Shown here: positions 7,780 to 14,819 of the stretch, one piece after another
Numbering within the stretch: the stretch's first letter is position 1
Layout: each line of letters opens with the position of its first letter
Made by a program: the position numbers and the translations under genes
DNA from: CAXXOK01 sp036759125
GTDB lineage: Bacteria > Bacillota > Clostridia > Christensenellales > Aristaeellaceae
DNA length: 16,467 nt
Assembly (NCBI GenBank): GCA_036759125.1
Contig: DAIOVG010000046.1
Coordinates: forward strand, 1-16,467
Direction: 5' to 3'
The notes under the pieces: model-generated
What the model was told of the DNA's origin: nothing
Seen by the model: the letters and a program-made list of their open reading frames with translations, nothing else
The model's database searches: none

Positions 7780-9354
7780 ATGAAAGCATTGGCATACCGT
7801 ATCGTGGCCCTGGGACTGGCACTGCTCTTGTGTACCGGAGCTGCCACCGCACAGGCGGCGGACGATGTAATCTACTCGATGGCAGAAAAGCTTTTGCGGC
7901 AGTTGGATATCGGCAGCGGGTTTCAAGGTGTTCTGACCATCACCTCGGAGGCTGTGGAAGGGCGCGAAAACGAAGCGTTGACCACGATTATGCCAATCGT
8001 GATGGATGTTGGCTATATTCAGGTTCCAGGCACCGATACCGTTCCGGCCGAATCGCGCCTCACCCTTTTAATGAACGGCGGGGAAACCAGCCAGGACGTT
8101 GCCGAATTCTCGCTGCGGGACGGCGCCGTTTATATGCAAAGCGCCCTGCTGGACGGCGGCTGGTACCTGCTCAACAGCGACCTGCTGGAGCCCGTGATGG
8201 CTGCCGTGGGCATCCAGGGAGGGCTTCCCGCGATTTCTGATCTCGGACAGGTGCCCGGGCTGATGTCGGGATTGTTCTCGTTTGTTTCGGGGATGGCGGA
8301 CAGCCTGATCAGCGCCAATACGCTGGGTCTGGATGCCGCGTCGCAGGCGTATCTGACGGAGATTGACTTCTGGCTGGAAGGCTTCCGCGAAGCCACGGGT
8401 ACGACGACCCTGGATGACGGAAGCTCCGCCATGGAGATTGCCTACCGCCTGCCGCCGGACGCCGTAAAGGCGCAGATGAAGCAGCTGCTGACCGAGCTGA
8501 TGAACGATGAAAATATGCTCAAGATCCTCAGCGTGATGATGCCCGCCGAGGATGTAGCGCTCTATCTGGATCCTTCGCTGCAACCCTACTATTTCTATGC
8601 GATCGACGGCTTTCCCCTGGAGGATGATCTGGTCGTTCGCCGTGTGATGAGCATCCGGGGCGATACGGTGGAACTGCAAATTACGATGCCGCTGTACGAC
8701 AGCGTATCGGGCGCGGCAACCCTGTCCTATACAAACAAAGCGGGCGGGGACAGCCAGCCGGACGAAAACACGCTGACCCTGGAAAACCAGGGCGGCTATT
8801 TGGAGCTGAATTATCACACACACCAGGCCACCGCAAATTTTACCGAGTATCAGGGTACGCTGCTGTCCAAAAGCACGCAGGAGGACGGTACGGTTCAACC
8901 CATGTACTGGGCCGCGTTTGACCTGAGCTGGGAAACGCGGACCACCAAAGATCTGAAGGGCTACACAACGCAGTACCAGACCGTGAAGCTGTCCGTTGCG
9001 CCGGCGGAGATTCCGCAGGATCAGGACGCTTCCGCCTACGCCGTGTTTGCCAAAACCGAGCTTACGCTGGATGCGAAATTTTCAAGTCTGGCAACAACGA
9101 CCACGCCAACCAAGGCGGATTTGAAACTGACCCTAGAAAGCGACGATATGGCCCAGAAGGTCGCGCTTGCGCTGTCTGGCGCAACGGTGGCGAAATGGAC
9201 GCCCGAACCGTTTGACACGGCGCAGGCTGAGGATTTGGCCCAGCTTTCTTCCGACGCGCTCCAGTCGCTTCTGTCGCAGGCTGTGGTCAAGGGCGGGCTG
9301 ATGTTTCTGCCATATCTGAGCCTGCCAAAACTCACGGTTTCGCAAGGCAATTGA
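7780..9354 (+). CDS. Exported protein of unknown function (524 aa)
   Basis: Residues 1-26 are a signal peptide ending at AQA-ADD. A strong GGGAGGAA ribosome binding site fixes the ATG at 7780. The mature protein starts with a helical segment (MAEKLLRQLD) and a beta strand (GFQGVLTITSEA). A beta-rich body follows, with SLRDGAVYMQSALLDGGWYLL (about 107-127), a helical insert near residues 160-195, AYRLPPDAVKAQMKQLLTELM (about 226-247), more strands, and a helical C terminus (SSDALQSLLSQAVV). No catalytic motif, anchor or metal site is visible. Arrangement and several local motifs match the exported protein encoded just upstream, so the pair probably arose by an old tandem duplication. Function is unknown; a cell-envelope or secreted substrate-binding role is a guess. 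Confidence 0.7.
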   Translation: MKALAYRIVALGLALLLCTGAATAQAADDVIYSMAEKLLRQLDIGSGFQGVLTITSEAVEGRENEALTTIMPIVMDVGYIQVPGTDTVPAESRLTLLMNGGETSQDVAEFSLRDGAVYMQSALLDGGWYLLNSDLLEPVMAAVGIQGGLPAISDLGQVPGLMSGLFSFVSGMADSLISANTLGLDAASQAYLTEIDFWLEGFREATGTTTLDDGSSAMEIAYRLPPDAVKAQMKQLLTELMNDENMLKILSVMMPAEDVALYLDPSLQPYYFYAIDGFPLEDDLVVRRVMSIRGDTVELQITMPLYDSVSGAATLSYTNKAGGDSQPDENTLTLENQGGYLELNYHTHQATANFTEYQGTLLSKSTQEDGTVQPMYWAAFDLSWETRTTKDLKGYTTQYQTVKLSVAPAEIPQDQDASAYAVFAKTELTLDAKFSSLATTTTPTKADLKLTLESDDMAQKVALALSGATVAKWTPEPFDTAQAEDLAQLSSDALQSLLSQAVVKGGLMFLPYLSLPKLTVSQGN

Positions 9355-9402
9355 CACGGTTTTTCAGCGCTGTTTAAGAACAAGCAAAGAACAAACTTCT
9401 GC

Positions 9403-9431
9403 TTGACACCCACAAATGGGTACGGTATACT
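9403..9431 (+). promoter_or_regulatory. glnN promoter
   Basis: A perfect TTGACA (9403-9408), a 17-base spacer and TATACT (9426-9431). The predicted start is near 9438, giving a leader of about 105 bases before glnN. This is one of the strongest promoters in the window. Confidence 0.85.
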
Positions 9432-9440
9432 CCGCAGTAT

Positions 9441-9489
9441 ACAGCAACGGCGCTGAGGATTATTTGTGTTATCCAAAGGTGCTGTTTTT
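9441..9489 (+). promoter_or_regulatory. Structured glnN leader with a possible attenuator
   Basis: At the very 5' end of the predicted transcript, CAGC-AACGGC-GCTG (9442-9455) makes a hairpin with a six-base loop having A at position 1 and G at position 4. A second hairpin follows two bases later (GGAT...ATCC, 9457-9474). Its innermost six bases are TTTGTG, lacking the A1. A competing pairing, ACAGCA (9441-9446) with TGCTGT (9480-9485), runs into a TTTTT tract and could act as a weak terminator. The layout resembles an ANTAR target, but only one loop fits. Confidence 0.35.
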
Positions 9490-9546
9490 GTTTATAATCT
9501 GCGGCGCAGGCTGCAATCCAAGATATTCAGGAGGTATCGCTACGTG

Positions 9547-11631
9547 ATGAACTCATGCGAACGGTTCGGGGAGAATGTATTCAACGATGCGGTGATGCAG
9601 AAGCGTCTTCCCAAAGAAACCTACAAAGCCCTCAAACGGACTATCGAGGGAGGGCAGTCGCTTGATCCGGAAATCGCGGGCGTCGTCGCCAACGCGATGA
9701 AGGACTGGGCGCTTGAACTGGGCGCTACGCACTATACCCATTGGTTCCAGCCGATGACCGGCATCACCGCTGAGAAGCACGATTCCTTCATTAAACCCAA
9801 AGGCGATGGCAGCGTCATTCTGGAGTTCTCCGGCAAGGAGCTCGTTCAGGGCGAGCCGGACGCAAGCTCCTTCCCCAGCGGCGGTATCCGCGCCACGTTT
9901 GAAGCCCGCGGCTACACCGCGTGGGATCCGACAAGCTATGCCTTCATCAAGGACGGCAGCCTTTGCATTCCCACCGCCTTCTGCAGCTACGGCGGCGAAG
10001 CGCTGGATAAGAAGACCCCGCTCCTGCGCGCCATGCAGGCCCTTAACAAGCAGGCTCTGCGTGTGCTGAAGTTCTTTGGCAACGACGATGTCAAGCGCGT
10101 CTATCCCACTGCGGGCCCCGAGCAGGAATACTTCCTGATCGACAAGGAAGACTATAAAAAGCGCCCTGACCTGATTACCACCGGCCGCACGCTGTTTGGC
10201 GCGGCGCCGTCCAAAGGCCAGGAGCTGGAAGACCATTACTTCGGCGCGATCCGCTCCCGCGTTTCCGCGTTCATGAAGGAAATGAACGAAGAGCTTTGGA
10301 AGCTCGGCGTCTACAGCAAAACCGAGCATAATGAAGTGGCCCCCGCCCAGCACGAAATGGCCCCGGTGTTCACCATTGTCAACGTTGCGGCCGACCACAA
10401 CCAGCTTGCGATGGAAGTCATGAAGCGCGTTGCCGACAAGCACGGCCTGATCTGCCTTCTGCACGAAAAACCCTTTGCGGGCGTGAACGGCTCGGGCAAG
10501 CATAACAACTATTCCCTGTCCACCGATACCGGCATGAACCTGCTGGATCCGGGCGACACCCCCAACGAAAACGCGCAGTTCCTCCTGTTCCTCGCCGCGG
10601 TTATCCAGGCGGTGGACGATTATCAGGATCTGCTCCGCGTATCCATCGCATCTGCTGGCAATGATCATCGCCTGGGCGCTAACGAAGCCCCGCCGGCCAT
10701 CATTTCCATGTTCCTGGGCGAAGAACTGGCTGCCGTGATTGACTCCATCGTGAGCGAAAGCGCGTACAACAGCCACAAGCGTGAAAGCATGCTGCTGGGC
10801 GTGGACGTGCTCCCGGCCTTCCCCAAAGATAACACCGACCGCAACCGCACCTCGCCGTTTGCCTTCACCGGCAACAAGTTCGAGTTCCGCAGCCTCGGCT
10901 CGTCGCAGTCGATCTCCAGCCCCAACATCAACCTGACCACGGCGATTGCCGAAAGCCTCAGCCAGTTCGCCGACGAGCTGGAAAAGGCGGACGACTTCAC
11001 CATGGCGCTCAATACGCTCATCCGCCGCGTGCTCAAAGAGCACAAGCACATCATCTTCAACGGCAACAACTACGACCCCTCCTGGGTTGTGGAGGCGGAA
11101 AAGCGCGGGCTGATGAACCTCAAATCCACCGTAGACGCCGCTCCGTACTATATTGCCGAGAAAAACGTTGCGCTGTATGTCAAGCACGGTATTTTCTCCG
11201 CGACCGAGGTACACAGCCGTTACGAAGTGAAGCTTGAGAAGTACATCAAGGTCATCAACATCGAAGCCTTGTGTATGTCCAATATGGCCCATACGCTCAT
11301 CCTTCCGGCGGCGCTGGAATTCGGCAAGGAAGTTGCCCTGGGCCTGGAAGCCAAGAATAGCGTTGCGCCCGGCATGGCACTGAAAGCCGAGACCGCACTG
11401 CTTGAAAAGCTTTCCGCGCAGACCAATGCGCTGTCCGATGCGCTGGACGTGCTGGACAAGGCGATTGCAGGCCAGAATGAGAAGCTTGATGTGCTTGGCC
11501 AGGCAACCTACTCGCATGATACCATGATCGCCGCCATGAACGAAGTTCGCGCTCACGGCGATGCCCTGGAGGCCATCGTAGCCAAGAAGTACTGGCCGGT
11601 GCCCACCTACCAGGATATGCTGTTCTACTAA
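9547..11631 (+). CDS. glnN: Glutamine synthetase, type III
   Basis: A 694-residue enzyme that makes glutamine from glutamate, ammonium and ATP in the cytoplasm. It belongs to the large GSIII family (about 700 residues), not the ~450-residue GlnA. Signature blocks are FPSGGIRATFEARGYTAWDP (109-128), PTAGPEQEYFLID (187-199) with metal-binding glutamates, KTEHNEVAPAQHE (258-270), GVNGSGKHNNYS (312-323), HRLGANEAPPAI (374-385), and DRNRTSPFAFTGNKFEFRSL (431-450). AGGAGG lies at 9529-9534, so either the GTG at 9544 (spacing 9) or this ATG (spacing 12) could be the start; similarity to the family is the same for both. A further in-frame start at 9466 lacks a ribosome binding site. The neighbouring transporter gene supplies its substrate. 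Expression is probably driven from the promoter at 9403, with possible leader control. Confidence 0.95.
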   Translation: MNSCERFGENVFNDAVMQKRLPKETYKALKRTIEGGQSLDPEIAGVVANAMKDWALELGATHYTHWFQPMTGITAEKHDSFIKPKGDGSVILEFSGKELVQGEPDASSFPSGGIRATFEARGYTAWDPTSYAFIKDGSLCIPTAFCSYGGEALDKKTPLLRAMQALNKQALRVLKFFGNDDVKRVYPTAGPEQEYFLIDKEDYKKRPDLITTGRTLFGAAPSKGQELEDHYFGAIRSRVSAFMKEMNEELWKLGVYSKTEHNEVAPAQHEMAPVFTIVNVAADHNQLAMEVMKRVADKHGLICLLHEKPFAGVNGSGKHNNYSLSTDTGMNLLDPGDTPNENAQFLLFLAAVIQAVDDYQDLLRVSIASAGNDHRLGANEAPPAIISMFLGEELAAVIDSIVSESAYNSHKRESMLLGVDVLPAFPKDNTDRNRTSPFAFTGNKFEFRSLGSSQSISSPNINLTTAIAESLSQFADELEKADDFTMALNTLIRRVLKEHKHIIFNGNNYDPSWVVEAEKRGLMNLKSTVDAAPYYIAEKNVALYVKHGIFSATEVHSRYEVKLEKYIKVINIEALCMSNMAHTLILPAALEFGKEVALGLEAKNSVAPGMALKAETALLEKLSAQTNALSDALDVLDKAIAGQNEKLDVLGQATYSHDTMIAAMNEVRAHGDALEAIVAKKYWPVPTYQDMLFY

Positions 11632-11643
11632 GAACCGTACCCG

Positions 11644-11657
11644 GCGGGCTTGCCCGC
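11644..11657 (+). other. CTTG-loop hairpin after glnN
   Basis: GCGGG-CTTG-CCCGC, 12 bases after the glnN stop codon and directly touching the next hairpin at 11658. There is no T-run, so it is not a terminator by itself; it may protect the glnN mRNA 3' end. A near copy of the motif is at 7754-7767. Confidence 0.45.
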
Positions 11658-11776
11658 ATTGAGCCCACAAGGAAGTGGATGCTCAATCCTACCCGATAAG
11701 AAACAAGCCATCATGCGTTCGGCTGTGGGGGAAGACCCCCTCAAAACCGGTCATCGCTCAAAGACGAGCGCATGGT
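11658..11776 (+). promoter_or_regulatory. Candidate ANTAR-protein RNA target: two hexaloop hairpins in the amt leader
   Basis: Hairpin 1 is ATTGAGC+CCAC, loop AAGGAA (11669-11674), GTGG, a 2-base bulge, GCTCAAT (11658-11687), with 11 pairs. Hairpin 2 is GTCAT+CGCTC, loop AAAGAC (11760-11765), GAGCG, a 1-base bulge, ATGGT (11750-11776). Both loops are six bases with A at position 1 and G at position 4, the signature that ANTAR-domain regulators (EutV/NasR/AmiR type) bind as a pair. Hairpin 2 uses bases 11766-11774, which are needed for the 3' arm of the terminator at 11704-11790, so the two folds exclude each other. Nitrogen genes are known ANTAR targets. The hairpins are visible; ANTAR recognition is inferred. 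The 62-base spacing, with the terminator 5' arm between the hairpins, is longer than in compact examples I know. Confidence 0.55.
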
Positions 11777-11790
11777 AGGCTTGGTTTTTT
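11704..11790 (+). terminator. Terminator or attenuator between glnN and amt
   Basis: CAAGCC (11704-11709) pairs with GGCTTG (11778-11783). CATGCGTTCG (11712-11721) pairs with CGAGCGCATG (11765-11774, one G-U). Between the arms is a GGGGG-AAGA-CCCCC hairpin (11727-11740). The stem is followed at once by TTTTTT (11785-11790). It would end glnN transcripts unless the alternative hairpin at 11750-11776 forms, so amt expression depends on read-through. I found no good promoter between this element and the amt start. Confidence 0.7.
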
Positions 11791-11816
11791 ATATTCAAAA
11801 TCAAGGAGGAGAGACA

Positions 11817-13595
11817 ATGCATTTGCTCGTAACAATGGCTACAGATGTAGCAGCCGAAGTCGCGACCCAGGCAACGAATATCGCATCTCTGGTTTCAGCG
11901 GTCGATACCGTATGGGTGTTGTTCGCCACCGCGTTGGTATTCTTAATGCAGGCAGGCTTTGCCATGGTAGAGGCAGGCTTTACCCGCGCCAAGAACGCCG
12001 GCAATATCATCATGAAAAATCTTATGGACTTCTCCATCGGCGCAGTCGTTTACTGGATCATCGGTTACTCGTTGATGTTTGGCCAAAGCAACGGGTTCAT
12101 CGGTGCGGTTGACCTGTTTGTGGCAGGCGCATCCTCTGCCGACCCCAGCATGTTTACTTTCCTGATGTTCCAGACCGTGTTCGCGGCAACGGCAGCGACC
12201 ATTGTCAGCGGCGCCATGGCGGAACGTACCAAGTTCGTCAGCTACTGCATTTACTCGCTGGTCATCAGCGCAGTGATCTACCCGATCTCCGGCGGCTGGG
12301 TATGGAACGCCGATGGCTGGCTCTTCCAGAAGGGCTACATCGACTTCGCAGGTTCTTCCGTCGTGCACATGGTCGGCGGTATTGCCGGTCTGGTCGGCGC
12401 GATCATCCTTGGGCCCCGCATCGGCAAGTACAGCAAAGATGGCAAGCCCCGCGCGATCCTCGGCCACAGCGTTACGCTGGGCGCTCTGGGCGTGTTCCTG
12501 CTCTGGTTCGGCTGGTTCGGGTTCAACCCCGGCTCCACCCTGTCGGCCACAGGTGCCAACACGGTTGCCATCGGCAACATCTTTATGACCACCAACATTG
12601 CAGGTGCGGCGGCTGCTTGTACCACCATGCTGTTCACCTGGTTCCGCTATAAGAAGCCCGACGTATCCATGACCCTCAACGGCGCGCTGGCCGGCCTTGT
12701 GGCTATCACCGCGGGCTGTGCGGCGGTCAATCCCTTCGGCGCGTTCATCATCGGCATCATCGCAGGTATCGCCGTAGTACTGGGCGTGGAATTGCTGGAC
12801 AAAGTCCTCAAGATCGACGATCCTGTCGGTGCGGTTGCCGTTCACGCCATTAACGGCGCGCTGGGTACCCTGTTGGTCGGCTTCTTCGCGGTTGACGGCG
12901 GCGTGTTCTACGGCGGCGGCTGGCATTTGTTCGGCGTGCAGGCCCTTGGCGTTGGTGCCATCGCGGCTTGGGTCGTCGTGACCATGACTATCGCGTTCCT
13001 GATCATCAAATACACCATCGGCCTTCGCGTTTCCGCCGCAGAGGAAATTCGCGGTCTGGATATCGAAGAGCATGGTCTGGCCAGCGCATATGCGGACTTC
13101 ATGCTTCCCATGAGCCGCGGCGAAATCCCCCTGGGCGACGAAGTGGATCTTCCCCAGGAGGCCGCTCCCGTGGAGAAAGCCATCCCCGTCATGGTTTCCA
13201 AGGAAAAGAAAGTTACCAACGATGCAGTTGCGGACGGCACGAAGATGACCAACGTTGTCATCATCACCAAGCAGTCCAAGTTTGAAGCCCTCAAAGCGGC
13301 GATGGACGGCATCGGCGTCACCGGCATGACGGTTACCCAGGTGCTTGGCTGCGGCATGCAGAAGGGACGTCCTGAGTACTACCGTGGCGTTGAGATGGAA
13401 ACCAACCTCCTGCCCAAGATTCAGGTTGAGCTCGTGGTTTGCAAAATCCCCGTGCGCACCGTGATCGAAGCGGCAAAAACCGCCCTGTACACCGGCCACA
13501 TCGGCGATGGCAAGATCTTCGTGTATGACGTGGAGAATGTGATCAAGGTCCGTACCGGTGAAGAAGGATACGCGGCCCTGCAGGACGTTGAATAA
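11817..13595 (+). CDS. amt: Ammonium transporter with fused C-terminal PII (GlnK/GlnB) domain
   Basis: A 592-residue protein. AAGGAGG at 11803-11809 fixes the ATG; an upstream in-frame ATG at 11772 lies inside the terminator stem. Residues about 27-405 are a complete Amt/AmtB channel of about 11 membrane helices: AGFAMVEAG (46-54), FAATAATIVSGAMAER (122-137), DFAGSSVVHMVGG (176-188) with the first pore histidine His184, FGWFGFNPGS (231-240), and DDPVGAVAVHAINGALG (334-350) with the second pore histidine His343. After a charged cytoplasmic linker (about 405-475), residues about 477-592 are a PII domain: GVTGMTVTQVLGCG (500-513), QKGRPEYYRGVE T-loop (515-526), LLPKIQVELVV (531-541), TGHIGDGKIFVY (559-570) and KVRTGEE (577-583). 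The position equal to the uridylylated Tyr51 of enteric GlnB is Met527, so that modification is absent. Free PII proteins gate Amt channels in trimers; here the regulator is tethered. It sits downstream of glnN, behind the attenuator. Confidence 0.95.
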   Translation: MHLLVTMATDVAAEVATQATNIASLVSAVDTVWVLFATALVFLMQAGFAMVEAGFTRAKNAGNIIMKNLMDFSIGAVVYWIIGYSLMFGQSNGFIGAVDLFVAGASSADPSMFTFLMFQTVFAATAATIVSGAMAERTKFVSYCIYSLVISAVIYPISGGWVWNADGWLFQKGYIDFAGSSVVHMVGGIAGLVGAIILGPRIGKYSKDGKPRAILGHSVTLGALGVFLLWFGWFGFNPGSTLSATGANTVAIGNIFMTTNIAGAAAACTTMLFTWFRYKKPDVSMTLNGALAGLVAITAGCAAVNPFGAFIIGIIAGIAVVLGVELLDKVLKIDDPVGAVAVHAINGALGTLLVGFFAVDGGVFYGGGWHLFGVQALGVGAIAAWVVVTMTIAFLIIKYTIGLRVSAAEEIRGLDIEEHGLASAYADFMLPMSRGEIPLGDEVDLPQEAAPVEKAIPVMVSKEKKVTNDAVADGTKMTNVVIITKQSKFEALKAAMDGIGVTGMTVTQVLGCGMQKGRPEYYRGVEMETNLLPKIQVELVVCKIPVRTVIEAAKTALYTGHIGDGKIFVYDVENVIKVRTGEEGYAALQDVE

Positions 13596-13630
13596 GCAGT
13601 CGGCTTGATAATACCTGATCAACAATTACG

Positions 13631-13661
13631 GCCCCGCCGGACAGCATTTGCCCGGCGGGGC
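13631..13661 (+). terminator. amt terminator
   Basis: A perfect 10-pair stem, GCCCCGCCGG (13631-13640) with CCGGCGGGGC (13652-13661), around an 11-base loop. It is followed by a T-rich but interrupted tail (TGCTTGCTTCATTTGTTT). It lies 36 bases after the amt stop codon. Confidence 0.85.
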
Positions 13662-13930
13662 TGCTTGCTTCATTTGTTTCGCAAATTTCGGACGTTAGCC
13701 GGGCATTCGCTCTCCCTTATTTATTAGTCGTATGCGGGAAGGGCGTCACTTACGAGCGACTCAGCTCAGTCCCTTTGCCGCTTTACCTTTCACATATCTC
13801 AGGCATTCAGGGCAGGCAGGATGCGCATCCTTATCAAGGTGTCAAAAGGACCGCGCATTGGCGGTTTTTTTGACGGGATTGTTTTTGGCGAAGCCCTGAG
13901 CCGGGGGGATAGGAACAAGAGCCGCCGTAG
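13662..13930. other. Intergenic stretch between amt and the NlpC/P60-like gene
   Basis: No supported gene here. A 55-codon open frame from 13732 has no ribosome binding site and runs through a terminator. An imperfect inverted pair, GCGGGAAGGG (about 13735-13744) with CCCTTTGCCGC (about 13772-13782), encloses a smaller hairpin. It does not match any RNA family I recognise. The right end holds the bidirectional terminator at 13841-13874. Confidence 0.5.
13841..13874. terminator. Bidirectional terminator downstream of the NlpC/P60-like gene
   Basis: GTCAAAAGGACCGC (13841-13854) pairs with GCGGTTTTTTTGAC (13861-13874) around a GCATTG loop. In plus-strand RNA all 14 positions pair, two of them as G-U, and the T-run lies within the 3' arm. 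On the minus strand the element follows the stop at 13931 by about 57 bases with a TCCTTTTG tail. It probably insulates the convergent amt and minus-strand genes. Confidence 0.65.
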
Positions 13931-14752
13931 CTAGTCCATCCGAAACCAGACATACGCTGTAACCGCGTCCATATCGTGAATCCGGAGGAAATATCCGTCC
14001 AGCTCGAAATAATAATGGTCGTAGTTCTGCGTATACAAATACTCTGGCGCCTGATCCACAGGGACGCCCACGATGGCGACGGCTACGCCCCCGTCGGTCG
14101 TGTTGCAGTTCAAGCCGTTTTGGTCGATATAGGCCTGGTAGCGCTCCGCGTAGGGCGGGCACAGGCCGCAGTGTACCACCAGAGGATAGGTCAGGTACGC
14201 GGCAAGCTGCGGCGCAGTCTCCGCTGTAAAGCCGTAATCCAGCAGGGTGCCGATATACATCATGATATGGCGGCCTCCGGAGCTGGTCACTAGATAGTCC
14301 CCGATCTCCAGCGATTTATAGAGCTCGCCGTATGGGATATTGTTGAGCTTCAGCTGATTGCGCTTGTACAGGCCCCTGTTTTCAATCATCTGATCAAGCG
14401 TGTCATGCTGGGGCTTGCCCGTTTGGAAGTTAATCCAGTTGGTGAAGCCGTTGCAGTCAAACCCGTAGAGGTATTTTTGCCCCTTGGAAAAATTCTTTGT
14501 GGTTTCCAGCGCATAGGCGACCGTCAGAAGCTTTGTTTCATCCCTGCCGCCGAACATATAGGGCAGGCCAAGCGGGAAACGCGGTTGAATGCCCGCGCCT
14601 GTGATTTCGTTATAGCGTAAAAGAAACGGATTGCCATCCTCCAGCATGGAAAACGCGGCGTTCAGCTCCAGCCGCCACTGCACCTGTGCGGACGCGGGGG
14701 TGAGGCCCAAAATAAGCGCCAAAGCGACAAGCATGATCAGCAATCGTTTCAT
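13931..14752 (-). CDS. Exported NlpC/P60-like cysteine peptidase or amidase
   Basis: A 273-residue protein with a signal peptide (1-22, cleavage near ASA-Q). It is probably exported and may act on peptidoglycan stem peptides. The NlpC/P60 pattern is recognisable: YLYGFDCNGFTNWINFQTG (94-112), where Cys100 is the likely nucleophile in the usual D-C-S-G-F motif, here with Asn for Ser, and EIGDYLVTSSGGRHIMMYIG (149-168), where His162 is the likely catalytic histidine. The third polar residue is uncertain; His194 in LVVHCG is a candidate. The C-terminal ~70 residues (QAYIDQNG to the end) are an extra beta-rich part I do not recognise. The ATG at 14752 has CGGAGG 6 bases upstream and its own promoter. 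A papain-like amidase of another NlpC branch is possible. Substrate unknown. Confidence 0.75.
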   Translation of the reverse strand: MKRLLIMLVALALILGLTPASAQVQWRLELNAAFSMLEDGNPFLLRYNEITGAGIQPRFPLGLPYMFGGRDETKLLTVAYALETTKNFSKGQKYLYGFDCNGFTNWINFQTGKPQHDTLDQMIENRGLYKRNQLKLNNIPYGELYKSLEIGDYLVTSSGGRHIMMYIGTLLDYGFTAETAPQLAAYLTYPLVVHCGLCPPYAERYQAYIDQNGLNCNTTDGGVAVAIVGVPVDQAPEYLYTQNYDHYYFELDGYFLRIHDMDAVTAYVWFRMD

Positions 14753-14781
14753 GAACGGCCTCCGAAGCTATTGTTGGAATT

Positions 14782-14810
14782 ATTATACAGGGCGGGGCCG
14801 GGTTACACAA
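14782..14810 (-). promoter_or_regulatory. Promoter of the NlpC/P60-like gene
   Basis: On the minus strand TTGTGT (14805-14810), a 17-base spacer and a perfect TATAAT (14782-14787), about 30 bases before the start codon. The -35 is weak (TTG only). It begins just after the dinB stop codon. Confidence 0.65.
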
Positions 14811-14819
14811 CCCCGCGCG

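Noticed and set aside
9553..11670. A ~700-codon open frame antisense to glnN, and a ~560-codon one antisense to amt (11943-13625)
   Set aside because: Both are shadows of GC-rich codons in clearly real genes. Their translations are rich in His/Arg/Gly with no recognisable domain, and neither has a ribosome binding site.
11641..11816. A glutamine (glnA-type) riboswitch in the amt leader
   Set aside because: The conserved segments of that motif, including a CGGAAGTAGG-like strand, are absent. The paired hexaloops fit an ANTAR target better.
13732..13899. A 55-residue open frame between amt and the NlpC/P60-like gene
   Set aside because: No ribosome binding site, and it reads through a strong terminator stem and its T-run.
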